A stretch of DNA of 60,291 bases from Sphingomonas sp. (lineage in GTDB: Bacteria; Pseudomonadota; Alphaproteobacteria; Sphingomonadales; Sphingomonadaceae). The position numbers and the translations under genes are program-made. The stretch is from contig NZ_SSMY01000003.1 in assembly GCF_004799495.1 (NCBI RefSeq), positions 1-60,291 of the forward strand, given 5' to 3'. Below are positions 1 to 7,560 of this stretch, in pieces. The notes beneath the pieces were generated by a model. It saw nothing but the letters and a program-made list of their open reading frames with translations, ran no database searches and had not been told where the DNA came from. Position 1 is the first letter of the stretch. The number at the start of each line of letters is the position of its first letter.

Positions 1-137
1 TTGGGTACAAGGCGGTTCTTCTCCCAGTCGCCCACATTGGGCACGCCTTCCTTTTGCAGGAAACTGCGAACGGTCTGGCGGAAGGCCTCGTGATCCTCGT
101 TATAGGCGAAGCGGCCGGGCACGCTGTCGGGGGTCAT
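1..137 (-). CDS. Acyl-CoA dehydrogenase, N-terminal fragment (runs off window)
   Basis: This is the first 45 codons of a minus-strand gene cut by the window edge. The N-terminus (MTPDSVPGRFAYNEDHEAFR, then a TVRSFLQKE stretch and a WEKN...VP segment) matches the first helices of the acyl-CoA dehydrogenase N-terminal domain, where family members read FR.TVR.FL.KE....WE..G.VP. The ATG at 137-135 is preceded on the minus strand by an AGGAGAG ribosome binding site. It is divergent from the FAH-family gene. Acyl-CoA dehydrogenases use FAD to make trans-2-enoyl-CoA. Position near the branched-chain oxoacid dehydrogenase genes would suit branched-chain or fatty acyl-CoA oxidation, but substrate cannot be told from 45 residues. 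Confidence 0.75.
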   Translation of the reverse strand, partial: MTPDSVPGRFAYNEDHEAFRQTVRSFLQKEGVPNVGDWEKNRLVP

Positions 138-236
138 ATCAGTCCTCTCCTGCAACCTTTCGGTCGGTGTGGCGGGCAAGCGGGCGGCTGGTCAATCCCC
201 CGTCGGTGCGGCTAGGGAGGGGCAAAAGGAGTCCGC

Positions 237-1241
237 ATGAAACTCGCCAGCCTGAAGCACGGACGCGATGGGAAGCTCGTCGTCGTATCGGACGACCTTG
301 CCTGGTACGCCGACGCCGGGCACATCGCGCCGACGCTGCAAGCCGCGCTCGACGACTGGGACCATCTGCTCCCCGACCTGATCGTGCTGGCGACCGATGT
401 GCGCAACCAGGCGATCCCGCTCGAGCGGTTCCACGAGCATGACGCGGCCTCGCCCTTGCCGCGCGCCTACCAATGGGCCGACGGGTCGGCGTACGTGAAC
501 CATGTCGCGCTGGTGCGGCAGGCGCGCAATGCCGAGATGCCCGAAAGCTTCTGGCACGATCCGCTGATGTATCAGGGCGGGTCGGACGGGTTCCTCGGCC
601 CGCGCGACCCGATCCCGCTCGCCGACGAGGCGTGGGGCTGCGACCTTGAGGCCGAGGTCGTGGTGGTGACCGGCGACGTGCCATTGGGCGCGACGCGCGA
701 GCAAGCGCTGGACGCGATCCTGCTGGTCGGGCTGACCAACGACGTGTCGTTGCGCAACCTCATTCCCGGCGAGCTCGCCAAAGGATTCGGTTTCTTCCAG
801 TCCAAGCCCGCCAGCGCCTTCTCCCCGGTGTTCGTGACGCCAGACGCGCTCGGCGACTGGTGGCAGGACGGCAAGCTCCACCGCAAGCTGATGGTCGATT
901 TGAACGGCCAGCCGTTCGGCCGCGCCGAGGCGGCGGAGGACATGACGTTCGACTTCGGCACGCTCGTCGCGCACGCCGCGAAGACGCGCAAGCTCGGCGC
1001 GGGGACGATCGTCGGATCGGGCACCGTGTCGAACCGCGACGCCGCGGGCGGGCCAGGCAAGCCGATCGCCGAGGGCGGGGTCGGCTATTCGTGCCTCGCC
1101 GAAATCCGCACGATCGAGACGATAGAAGGCGGCAAGCCGGTCACGCCGTTCCTCAAGGCCGGCGATACCGTCCGCATCTGGGCGGAGGACGACAGGCACC
1201 ATCCGATCTTCGGGGTGATCGAGCAGACGGTGGGCGGGTGA
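237..1241 (+). CDS. Fumarylacetoacetate hydrolase (FAH) family protein
   Basis: A 334-residue protein of the FAH superfamily. Members are metal-dependent enzymes that cleave C-C bonds or act on 2-keto acids with acidic side chains. The catalytic core is visible in the middle and C-terminal half: FLGPRDPIPL, then the acidic metal-ligand segment WGCDLEAEVVVVTGD, then LVGLTNDVSLRNL, and the late TIVGSGTVSNRD, SCLAE and FLKAGDTVRIWAED pieces typical of FAH C-terminal domains. The ATG at 237 has an AAAAGGAG ribosome binding site. It lies upstream of the branched-chain oxoacid dehydrogenase genes with about 85 nt between, so it could share catabolic context such as amino acid breakdown. The precise substrate is unknown; true fumarylacetoacetase is only one possibility. 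Confidence 0.85.
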   Translation: MKLASLKHGRDGKLVVVSDDLAWYADAGHIAPTLQAALDDWDHLLPDLIVLATDVRNQAIPLERFHEHDAASPLPRAYQWADGSAYVNHVALVRQARNAEMPESFWHDPLMYQGGSDGFLGPRDPIPLADEAWGCDLEAEVVVVTGDVPLGATREQALDAILLVGLTNDVSLRNLIPGELAKGFGFFQSKPASAFSPVFVTPDALGDWWQDGKLHRKLMVDLNGQPFGRAEAAEDMTFDFGTLVAHAAKTRKLGAGTIVGSGTVSNRDAAGGPGKPIAEGGVGYSCLAEIRTIETIEGGKPVTPFLKAGDTVRIWAEDDRHHPIFGVIEQTVGG

Positions 1242-1325
1242 CTCGCCAACCCGCTTGAAATTAAATAACAAGGGGACCATCGCGGCGCCCAAGCGTTACG
1301 CTATCGAGTCGAACCCGGAGAGAGC

Positions 1326-2612
1326 ATGGCCAGCGACACGCGCGCCAACCTGAAACCTTTGTCGCTCCACGTCCCCGAACCCAAGTTCCGGCCAGGCGAC
1401 GCGGTCGATTTCACGGCGGTCGATATTCCCGCGGCGGGCGCGGCGCGGCGCCCCGATATCGCGGACGACCCGAAGAGCTTCACCGACCTGGCCTATTCGA
1501 TGGTCCGCGTGCTCGACGAGGACAACCGGGCGGTGGGCCCATGGGACCCCAAGCTCAGCCCCGACACGCTGCGCAAGATGCTCCGCAACATGGCGCTGGT
1601 GCGCGCGTTCGACGAACGCATGTTCCGCGCGCAGCGGCAGGGCAAGACCAGCTTCTACATGAAATCGCTCGGCGAAGAGGCGGTGTCGATCGGCGCCGCC
1701 GCCGCGCTCGCCGACGACGACATGTGCTTCCCTTCGTACCGCCAGCAAGGCGTGCTGATCTCGCGCGGGTGCCCGCTCGAAGACATGATGAACCAGATCT
1801 ATTCGAACGCGGGCGACAAGCTGCAGGGCAAGCAGCTGCCGATCATGTATTCCGAGCGGCGCTTCTCGTTCTTCTCGATCTCGGGCAACCTGACGACGCA
1901 ATATCCGCAGGCAGTCGGCTGGGCGATGGCGAGCGCGTCGAAGGGTGACACGCGGATCGCGGCGACGTGGTGCGGCGAAGGATCGACCGCGGAGGGCGAC
2001 TTCCACTCGGCGCTGACCTTCGCCACGGTTTATCGCGCGCCGGTGATCTTCAACGTCGTCAACAACCAATGGGCGATCAGCTCGTTCTCCGGGTTCGCCG
2101 GCGCGGAGGCGACCACGTTCGCGGCGCGTGGCGTGGGCTATGGGATCGCGGGCCTGCGGGTCGACGGCAACGACGCGCTCGCGGTCTATGCCGCGACCCA
2201 ATGGGCGGCGGAGCGCGCGCGGACCAACCAGGGCCCGACGCTGATCGAGCATTTCACCTATCGTGCCGAGGGGCACTCGACCTCCGACGATCCGACGCAA
2301 TATCGCAGCGCGGGCGAGCCGACCGCCTGGCCGCTCGGCGACCCCATCGTGCGGCTCAAGAACCATCTGATCGCGCTCGGCGAATGGGACGAGGAGCGCC
2401 ACGCGGCGCAGGATCTCGAACTGGCCGAGCAGGTCAAGACCGCGCAGAAGGCGGCGGAGAAGAACGGCATCCTGGGCCATGGCCTCCACCAGCCGCTCGA
2501 CACGTTGTTCGACGGGGTGTTCGAGGAAATGCCGTGGCATTTGCGCGAGCAGCGCCAGATGATGCTGGACGAGGAAGAAGCGAGCGGACGGCCATGGGCG
2601 CGCAAGAAATGA
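1326..2612 (+). CDS. bkdA1: Branched-chain 2-oxoacid dehydrogenase E1 component, alpha subunit
   Basis: A 428-residue thiamine-diphosphate E1 alpha subunit that decarboxylates branched-chain 2-oxoacids from Val, Leu and Ile and passes the acyl group to E2. The ThDP-binding region is clear: WCGEGSTAEGDFHSAL, followed about 20 residues later by FNVVNNQWAIS, the GDG-like to NN motif. The YRAEGHSTSDDPTQYR segment corresponds to the phosphorylation-loop region of E1 alpha proteins. The long N-terminal extension (LKPLSLHVPEPKFRPGD) is the bacterial BCKDH style rather than the pyruvate dehydrogenase style. A GGAGAG site precedes the ATG. Its stop overlaps the E1 beta start as ATGA, so the two subunits are translationally coupled. 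Confidence 0.93.
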   Translation: MASDTRANLKPLSLHVPEPKFRPGDAVDFTAVDIPAAGAARRPDIADDPKSFTDLAYSMVRVLDEDNRAVGPWDPKLSPDTLRKMLRNMALVRAFDERMFRAQRQGKTSFYMKSLGEEAVSIGAAAALADDDMCFPSYRQQGVLISRGCPLEDMMNQIYSNAGDKLQGKQLPIMYSERRFSFFSISGNLTTQYPQAVGWAMASASKGDTRIAATWCGEGSTAEGDFHSALTFATVYRAPVIFNVVNNQWAISSFSGFAGAEATTFAARGVGYGIAGLRVDGNDALAVYAATQWAAERARTNQGPTLIEHFTYRAEGHSTSDDPTQYRSAGEPTAWPLGDPIVRLKNHLIALGEWDEERHAAQDLELAEQVKTAQKAAEKNGILGHGLHQPLDTLFDGVFEEMPWHLREQRQMMLDEEEASGRPWARKK

Positions 2613-3670
2613 GCGACGTGATCGACACCGAAGCAAGCGCCAACGACGCCGGCGGCACCACGCGCATGAACATGATCCAGGCGATCAACTCCGCGCTCGA
2701 CGTAATGATGGCGCGCGACCCCGACGTGATCGTGATGGGCGAGGATGTCGGCTATTTCGGCGGCGTGTTCCGCGCCACCGCGGGGCTGCAGGCGAAGCAT
2801 GGCAAGACGCGCGTGTTCGACACGCCGATCACCGAATGCGGGATCGTCGGCGTCGCGGTCGGGATGGGCGCGTACGGCCTGCGCCCGGTCCCTGAGATCC
2901 AATTCGCCGATTACATCTACCCCGCGCTCGACCAGCTGGTCAGCGAGGCGGCGCGGCTGCGTTACCGCTCGGCGGGCGAGTTCATCGCGCCGCTGACGAT
3001 CCGCGCGCCCTATGGCGGCGGCATCTTCGGCGGGCAGACGCACTCGCAAAGCCCCGAGGGCATCTTCACGCACATTTCGGGCGTGAAGACGGTGATCCCC
3101 GCGACGCCGTACGATGCCAAGGGGCTGCTGATCGCGGCGATCGAGGACAATGACCCGGTCATCTTCTTCGAGCCCAAGCGCATCTACAACGGCCCGTTCA
3201 ACGGCCATTGGGACCGCCCCGCGGAAAATTGGTCGAAGCACCCCGGCGGCGAGGTGCCCGAGGGATATTACAAGGTGCCGCTGGGCAAGGCGGACGTGGT
3301 GCGGAGCGGCGAGGCGCTGACGATCCTGTGCTACGGCACGATGGTCCATGTCTGCCAGAAGGTCGCTGAGGAAGCCGAGGTCGATGCCGAGATCCTCGAC
3401 CTGCGCACACTCGTCCCGCTTGACATCGACGCGATCGAGGCATCGGTTGCCAAGACCGGGCGCTGCATGATCGTCCACGAAGCGACGCGCACCAGCGGGT
3501 TCGGCGCCGAGCTGTCGGCGCTGGTCCAGGAGCGCTGCTTCTATCACCTCGAAGCGCCGATCGAGCGCGTCACCGGGTTCGACACGCCGTACCCGCACAG
3601 CCTCGAATGGGCATATTTTCCCGGCCCCGTCCGCATCGGACAGGCGCTCAAGAAGATCATGAAGGACTGA
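2609..3670 (+). CDS. bkdA2: Branched-chain 2-oxoacid dehydrogenase E1 component, beta subunit
   Basis: A 353-residue transketolase-like E1 beta subunit that forms the alpha2beta2 E1 with the preceding gene. Visible landmarks are MNMIQAINSALDVMMARDPD, VIVMGEDVGYFGGVFRATAG, the FDTPITECGIVG loop, PEIQFADYIYPALDQ, and the C-terminal transketolase_C domain with EILDLRTLVPLDIDAI and IVHEATRTSGFGAELSAL. I start at the ATG at 2609 that overlaps the E1 alpha stop; it leaves a short disordered leader before the conserved MNMIQAI. The gap to E2 is 106 nt and contains an inverted repeat. Confidence 0.93.
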   Translation: MSDVIDTEASANDAGGTTRMNMIQAINSALDVMMARDPDVIVMGEDVGYFGGVFRATAGLQAKHGKTRVFDTPITECGIVGVAVGMGAYGLRPVPEIQFADYIYPALDQLVSEAARLRYRSAGEFIAPLTIRAPYGGGIFGGQTHSQSPEGIFTHISGVKTVIPATPYDAKGLLIAAIEDNDPVIFFEPKRIYNGPFNGHWDRPAENWSKHPGGEVPEGYYKVPLGKADVVRSGEALTILCYGTMVHVCQKVAEEAEVDAEILDLRTLVPLDIDAIEASVAKTGRCMIVHEATRTSGFGAELSALVQERCFYHLEAPIERVTGFDTPYPHSLEWAYFPGPVRIGQALKKIMKD

Positions 3671-3695
3671 CGATGATGTCCGCTCCTCCCCCGTT

Positions 3696-3762
3696 CGTTT
3701 CGAGCGAAGTCGAGAAACGGGTTTCGGTATCATGCCAGCGTGTCTCGACTTCGCTCGACACG
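3696..3762. repeat. Pair of inverted 24-bp palindromic repeats between E1 beta and E2
   Basis: Two copies of a 24-bp motif face each other. 3696-3719 has the core TTTCGAGCGAAGTCGAGAAA, and 3739-3762 is close to its reverse complement (core TGTCTCGACTTCGCTCGACA). Each copy can fold on itself, and the pair can fold into a larger hairpin. The style matches short interspersed palindromes I recall from sphingomonad genomes, but that recollection is unchecked. The right copy ends at 3762, abutting the AAAGGAG ribosome binding site of E2 (around 3763-3769), so a folded transcript could affect E2 translation. Confidence 0.7.
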
Positions 3763-3776
3763 AAAGGAGTTTTTTG

Positions 3777-5159
3777 ATGGCTCGTTTCGAATTCCGCTTG
3801 CCCGACATTGGCGAAGGCATTGCCGAGGCCGAGATCGTCGCGTGGCACGTCAAGGTCGGCGACACGGTTAGCGAGGACCAGAGCCTCGCCGACATGATGA
3901 CCGACAAGGCGACGGTCGAGATGGAATCGCCGGTCGCGGGCACGGTGATCGAGCTCGCGGGCGAGGTCGGCGACCAGGTGCCGATCGGATCGACCCTGGT
4001 GGTGATCGAGGTCGAGGGCGATGCGGCGATCGCGCCGTCGGAGGAAACCGTCGCCGATGTCGCGCCGGGTGAATTGCCCGCGAAGGACGAGGTCGAGGAA
4101 ACCGTCGAGGCGGAAAACCCGGGCGTCGCCGACGCCGAGGGCAAGACGCCGGCGTATGAAAAAGAAATCCTCCCCGGGACGGGGAGGGGGACCGCCAGCG
4201 AAGCTGGTGGTGGAGGGGGATCGCCTGATAGCGATTCGCTCGCGGCCCGCCCCCTCCACCATCCTGCGGATGGTCCCCCTCCCCGTCCCGGGGAGGAATT
4301 AAAGGTCCTCGCCTCGCCCGCCGTGCGCCAGCGCGCGAAGGAACTCGGCATCGACCTCGCCTCGGTGAAGGCCGAGGGCGACCGGTTGCGGCATTCGGAC
4401 CTCGACGCCTTCCTGCGCTACGGCTCGGGCCAGGGCTATCACGCGCCGCACGCCTCGCGCGCGCGCGACGACGAGGCGATCAAGGTCATCGGCATGCGTC
4501 GCAAGATTGCCGAGAACATGGCGGCGTCGAAGCGCAGCATCCCGCACTTCACCTATGTCGACGAGATCGACGTGACGAGCCTCGAGGACATGCGCGCCGA
4601 CCTCAATGGCAATCGTGGGCAGCGGCCCAAGCTCACGATGCTGCCGCTGCTGATCGTCGCGATCTGCCGCTCGCTGCCCGAGTTCCCCATGCTCAATGCG
4701 CGTTACGACGACGAAGCGGGCGTGGTGACGCGGCACGGCCGCGTGCATCTCGGCATGGCGGCGCAGACCGATGCCGGGCTCACCGTCCCCGTCATCCGCG
4801 ACGCGCAGGACAAGAATGTGTGGCAGCTCGCGAGCGAGATTTCGCGGCTGGCTGAAGCGGCGCGCGCTGGCAAGCTCAAGCCCGACGAGATGGGTGGCGG
4901 CACGATCACCGTGACCAGCCTCGGCCCGCTCGGCGGGATCGCGACGACGCCGGTCATCAACCGCCCCGAAGTCGCGATCATCGGGCCTAACAAGATCGTC
5001 GAGCGCCCGGTGTTCGACGGCGACGAGATCCGCCGCGCCAAATGCATGAACCTGTCGATCAGCTGCGACCACCGCGTCGTCGACGGCTGGGACGCGGCGA
5101 GCTACGTCCAGGCGCTCAAGAAATATCTCGAGACGCCGGTTTTGCTGTTTGCGGACTGA
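3777..5159 (+). CDS. bkdB: Branched-chain 2-oxoacid dehydrogenase E2, lipoamide acyltransferase
   Basis: A 460-residue E2 that moves the acyl group from its lipoyl arm to CoA and forms the core of the complex. Domains in order: a lipoyl domain (1-78) with the lipoylated lysine K44 in MMTDKATVEME; a linker; the E1/E3-binding domain (about 177-213, VLASPAVRQRAKELGIDLAS); and the 2-oxoacid acyltransferase catalytic domain (about 240-460) with the active-site DHRVVDGWDAA motif. I use the ATG at 3777, which has an AAAGGAG site; an upstream in-frame ATG at 3732 lies inside the repeat and would add 15 unlikely residues. Residues about 130-175 are encoded by an inserted palindromic repeat. No E3 gene follows in this window. 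Confidence 0.93.
   Translation: MARFEFRLPDIGEGIAEAEIVAWHVKVGDTVSEDQSLADMMTDKATVEMESPVAGTVIELAGEVGDQVPIGSTLVVIEVEGDAAIAPSEETVADVAPGELPAKDEVEETVEAENPGVADAEGKTPAYEKEILPGTGRGTASEAGGGGGSPDSDSLAARPLHHPADGPPPRPGEELKVLASPAVRQRAKELGIDLASVKAEGDRLRHSDLDAFLRYGSGQGYHAPHASRARDDEAIKVIGMRRKIAENMAASKRSIPHFTYVDEIDVTSLEDMRADLNGNRGQRPKLTMLPLLIVAICRSLPEFPMLNARYDDEAGVVTRHGRVHLGMAAQTDAGLTVPVIRDAQDKNVWQLASEISRLAEAARAGKLKPDEMGGGTITVTSLGPLGGIATTPVINRPEVAIIGPNKIVERPVFDGDEIRRAKCMNLSISCDHRVVDGWDAASYVQALKKYLETPVLLFAD
4165..4300. repeat. 136-bp palindromic element inserted in frame inside the E2 gene
   Basis: The outer arms 4165-4193 and 4272-4300 are 29 nt each and complementary at 28 of 29 positions (core TCCTCCCCGGGACGGGGAGG). 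An inner stem pairs GGTGGAGGGGG near 4207-4218 with CCCCCTCCACC at about 4250-4260. The element therefore folds as a nested or double hairpin. It is read through without a stop and encodes a Gly/Pro-rich stretch between the lipoyl and E3-binding domains, a flexible linker that tolerates extra length. Its base composition and fold look like a mobile intergenic palindrome that landed in a gene, comparable in concept to Rickettsia palindromic elements. I noticed no second copy in this window. Confidence 0.8.
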
Positions 5160-5167
5160 CGTCCGAG

Positions 5168-5247
5168 CGGCACCAGCCCGCTCCCCCGCCCGACCGCCCA
5201 TAGAATATCCTGACTTGGCGGTCGGGCGGGGGAGCGGGCCGGTGCCG
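5168..5247. repeat. Long GC-rich hairpin after the E2 gene
   Basis: The arms 5168-5198 and 5217-5247 are 31 nt each and complementary at 30 of 31 positions, with an 18-nt AT-rich loop. It begins 8 nt after the E2 stop, so it may end or protect the 3' end of the bkd transcript. There is no T-run after it, so a classical intrinsic terminator is not shown. It may instead be another palindromic interspersed repeat. The arms differ in sequence from the element inside E2. Confidence 0.75.
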
Positions 5248-5334
5248 TAATCCGCGTGAGCGGATCAAATGCTCCGACACATTTGTGCGACAAAGCCGGC
5301 CTAGCGCTCTGCCAGTAGCGGTGGAGTGCGGGCG

Positions 5335-6138
5335 ATGTTGGCGGCGATACTGAGCGTGGCGTTGATGGCGGCGGCGCAGGACAAGCCGCCGCTCGCGGGC
5401 ACGCTCCCGCCGATGCCACCGCCCTTGCCGCGCGAGGAGCCGCGGTCGCACAACAAGCTGTTCATCAGCCCGATGGGCGAGCCGTTCCGCGGGCCCGACC
5501 CGGTGCGGATGTGGTTCGACGGCGCCGACACCGACCATGACGAATCGATTAGCGCCAACGAATTCGTCGCCGACGCGATGCGCTTCTTCGCGGTGCTCGA
5601 CCGCGGCAAGGACGGTGAGATCGATCCCGACGACATCGAATATTACGAAACCGTGCTAGCCCCCGAAATCCGCACCGGTGGCGAGGGCGCGGGACCGATG
5701 CACGGTGCGCGCAGCGGCGGGGGTAATGGCAGCGGTCGTCGTGGCGGCGGGGGCGGCGGTGGTCGCCGTGGCGGCGGAGGCGGTGGCGGCGGTCCGGGCG
5801 GGATGTCGTTCGGCAACGGCGGCAGCGGCGAAGCGAAAACGCCGCGCTACGCCGACACCAAGCGCGGCGCCGCGCGCTATTCGTTCTTCGACTATCCCGA
5901 GCCGGTCGTCGTCGCCGACACCAATTTCAACCGCGGGGTCGACCCGCAGGAATTCCGCGCCGCCGCGCTCGACCGGTTCGCGATGCTGGACAAGAACCAT
6001 GACGGGCGGATCACGCGCGGCGAGCTGCCCAGGATCGACCCGCCGATCGATGAGTACCGTCCCCGGCGTGGCGGGCTCGGGCGCCGGCCGGGCATGGGCG
6101 GCCAACGGCCCGACGGCGACGATTCTTCGGAGGAGTGA
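5335..6138 (+). CDS. Secreted EF-hand protein with Gly/Arg-rich linker
   Basis: A 267-residue protein with an N-terminal signal peptide (MLAAILSVALMAAAQ). Four EF-hand-like calcium loops are visible in two pairs: DTDHDESISANEF, DRGKDGEIDPDD, DTNFNRGVDPQEF and DKNHDGRITRGEL. The pairs are separated by a glycine-rich, arginine-dotted low-complexity linker (about residues 120-165). It is probably a periplasmic or extracellular calcium-binding protein; no enzymatic domain is seen. I start at ATG 5335, which has GGAG 8 nt upstream; an in-frame GTG at 5326 would add three residues. It converges end-to-end on the next gene, with their stops abutting in TGATCA. Confidence 0.85.
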   Translation: MLAAILSVALMAAAQDKPPLAGTLPPMPPPLPREEPRSHNKLFISPMGEPFRGPDPVRMWFDGADTDHDESISANEFVADAMRFFAVLDRGKDGEIDPDDIEYYETVLAPEIRTGGEGAGPMHGARSGGGNGSGRRGGGGGGGRRGGGGGGGGPGGMSFGNGGSGEAKTPRYADTKRGAARYSFFDYPEPVVVADTNFNRGVDPQEFRAAALDRFAMLDKNHDGRITRGELPRIDPPIDEYRPRRGGLGRRPGMGGQRPDGDDSSEE

Positions 6139-7119
6139 TCAGAGCCGCGTGTTGCCGTCGACGAAACCCGATTCGCGCATCCGCTCGTCCTGTCGCGCCG
6201 CGATCGTCTGCGCTTCGCGGATCAGGTCGTTCCACGCGGCGATCCGGCGGTCGAACGCGGCGAGGTCGGACCGCGACGTGAACATGAACATGGTCCCCAT
6301 CGGCTTCCAGTGCCGCGCCGCCAGCAAGGTGCAGAGCGGCCCGGCCTGATCGAACAGGCTGTGCGTCACGCGATTGGTTTCGTGCATGTCGGCGCTGCCC
6401 GAGCCGAGCGAATCGTCGAACCCCTTGAGGAGCGAGTCGCGCATTGCGGGGTCCTTGACGATCCCGCCGAGCCGCGTGCGGAACGCCGCGATCTTGGCCA
6501 TGAACGCGCGATCCATCTCGTCGATCCGCGGCGCGTTGCGCGCAAAACGGCCGCAATCGCGCACCAGGTCGGGCTCGCGCTCGATCGCGCTGGCATTGGC
6601 CAGACGATCGAGCCCCAGCCCGCGCGCCATGTCTTCGCGCTTGTGGCGCTCGGCGATCGCCTGGCGAAAGAAATCCATCGTCGCCGCGGTGATCGGTCCG
6701 CCTTTGACCCCGGGCGGTAGCACCGGCTCGCCTTGACCGTTAATCCGGATCAGCCGCACGGTACGCGCATCGGCTTGGGTCCCCGCCGCGTCGATCGCCA
6801 ACACGACCACCACCGCCATCAACGCGACACCGGCCATGGCGCCCCCGGCCGCGACGTTCCAGCCGAGTGTCGCGTGGCGCAGCGTCAGGAACCAGGCCCC
6901 CGCGAACACGAGCGCCGCGACCAGCATCGCCCCACTGAGCACTGCGACGATATGTCCCATCACGTCGATCGTCAGGAAGTTGAACACCACAATCGCGACG
7001 AGGACGATCGCACCCGACCCGGCCAGCGTCGCGACCAGCGGAAAACCGTCGGGGCGCGTCAGGTCGCGTTCCCAATCCTCCAACGGGTTGCCGTCATCGT
7101 CCCACGCCGTCGCCGCCAT
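6139..7119 (-). CDS. Membrane protein of unknown function
   Basis: A 326-residue protein I do not recognise. An acidic, tryptophan-containing N-terminus (AATAWDDDGNPLEDWERDL) is followed by three hydrophobic segments, about 30-52 (SGAIVLVAIVVFNFLTI), 58-80 (GAMLVAALVFAGAWFL) and 90-112 (AMAGVALMAVVVVLAID). A long soluble C-terminal half (about 115-326) follows, with no motif I can name. It includes conserved-looking DCGRFARNAPRIDEMDRAF and HETNRVTHSLFDQAGPLC stretches. ATG 7119 is preferred because an AGGGG precedes it on the minus strand; a GTG at 7125 is also in frame. A soluble periplasmic or cytoplasmic domain tethered by three helices is inferred. Confidence 0.7.
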   Translation of the reverse strand: MAATAWDDDGNPLEDWERDLTRPDGFPLVATLAGSGAIVLVAIVVFNFLTIDVMGHIVAVLSGAMLVAALVFAGAWFLTLRHATLGWNVAAGGAMAGVALMAVVVVLAIDAAGTQADARTVRLIRINGQGEPVLPPGVKGGPITAATMDFFRQAIAERHKREDMARGLGLDRLANASAIEREPDLVRDCGRFARNAPRIDEMDRAFMAKIAAFRTRLGGIVKDPAMRDSLLKGFDDSLGSGSADMHETNRVTHSLFDQAGPLCTLLAARHWKPMGTMFMFTSRSDLAAFDRRIAAWNDLIREAQTIAARQDERMRESGFVDGNTRL

Positions 7120-7190
7120 CGCCACCCCCTAACTCGCTGCAACCCCGCCCCTTTGTGTCGCGCGGCGGGAATTTGGGCAAGAGCGGCAAT

Positions 7191-7245
7191 ATTCAACTGA
7201 CAGGTTGACAATTGCGACTGGCGGACATAATTAAACCATATGGTT
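7191..7245 (+). promoter_or_regulatory. Putative ArsR promoter/operator, possibly leaderless
   Basis: A TTGACA (7205-7210) and a CATAAT (7226-7231, 5 of 6 to the -10 consensus, 15-nt spacer) precede the ATG at 7240 by only 8 nt after the -10, and no purine-rich ribosome binding site is seen. The TTGACA overlaps an inverted repeat TCAAC-N6-GTTGA just upstream. A perfect 12-bp palindrome AACCATATGGTT (7234-7245) spans the start codon. This looks like a promoter with an ArsR operator covering the start of a possibly leaderless message. It is inferred from sequence only. Confidence 0.45.
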
Positions 7246-7560
7246 GAAAGACTCGACACGACCTTCGCCGCATTAGCCGATCCGACGCGCCGCGCGATGC
7301 TCGCCAGCCTCGCCGCCGGCGAGCGTTCGGTGGGCGAACTCGCCGCTCCCTTCGCGATGAGCTTCGCTGGGGCGGCCAAACATGTCGGCGTGCTCGAACG
7401 TGCCGGGCTGGTCGAACGCCGCAAGGCGGGGCGCCAGCAACTATGCCGGTTGAAGGCCGACCGGCTGGCCGAGGCCGATGCGTGGCTGCGGCAATGGGAA
7501 AAGATGTGGAGCATCAGCCTCGACCGGCTCGAAGCGCTGCTCGCGGAGGACGAGGCATGA
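7240..7560 (+). CDS. ArsR-family winged-helix transcriptional regulator
   Basis: A 106-residue helix-turn-helix protein: FAALADPTRRAMLASLAAGE, then SVGELAAPFAMSFAGAAKHV (the recognition helix) and VLERAGLVERRKAGRQQ (the wing). It lacks the CxC metal-binding motif of arsenic or zinc sensors, so metal sensing is not indicated. It belongs to the ArsR subgroup that is found fused or paired with SRPBCC (AHSA1-like) proteins. Its stop overlaps the next gene's start as ATGA. It probably represses its own three-gene operon. Confidence 0.9.
   Translation: MVERLDTTFAALADPTRRAMLASLAAGERSVGELAAPFAMSFAGAAKHVGVLERAGLVERRKAGRQQLCRLKADRLAEADAWLRQWEKMWSISLDRLEALLAEDEA

Noticed and set aside
2258..4351. Long minus-strand frame opposite the branched-chain dehydrogenase genes
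   Set aside because: Low-complexity translation without motifs; the plus strand has conserved proteins across the same span.
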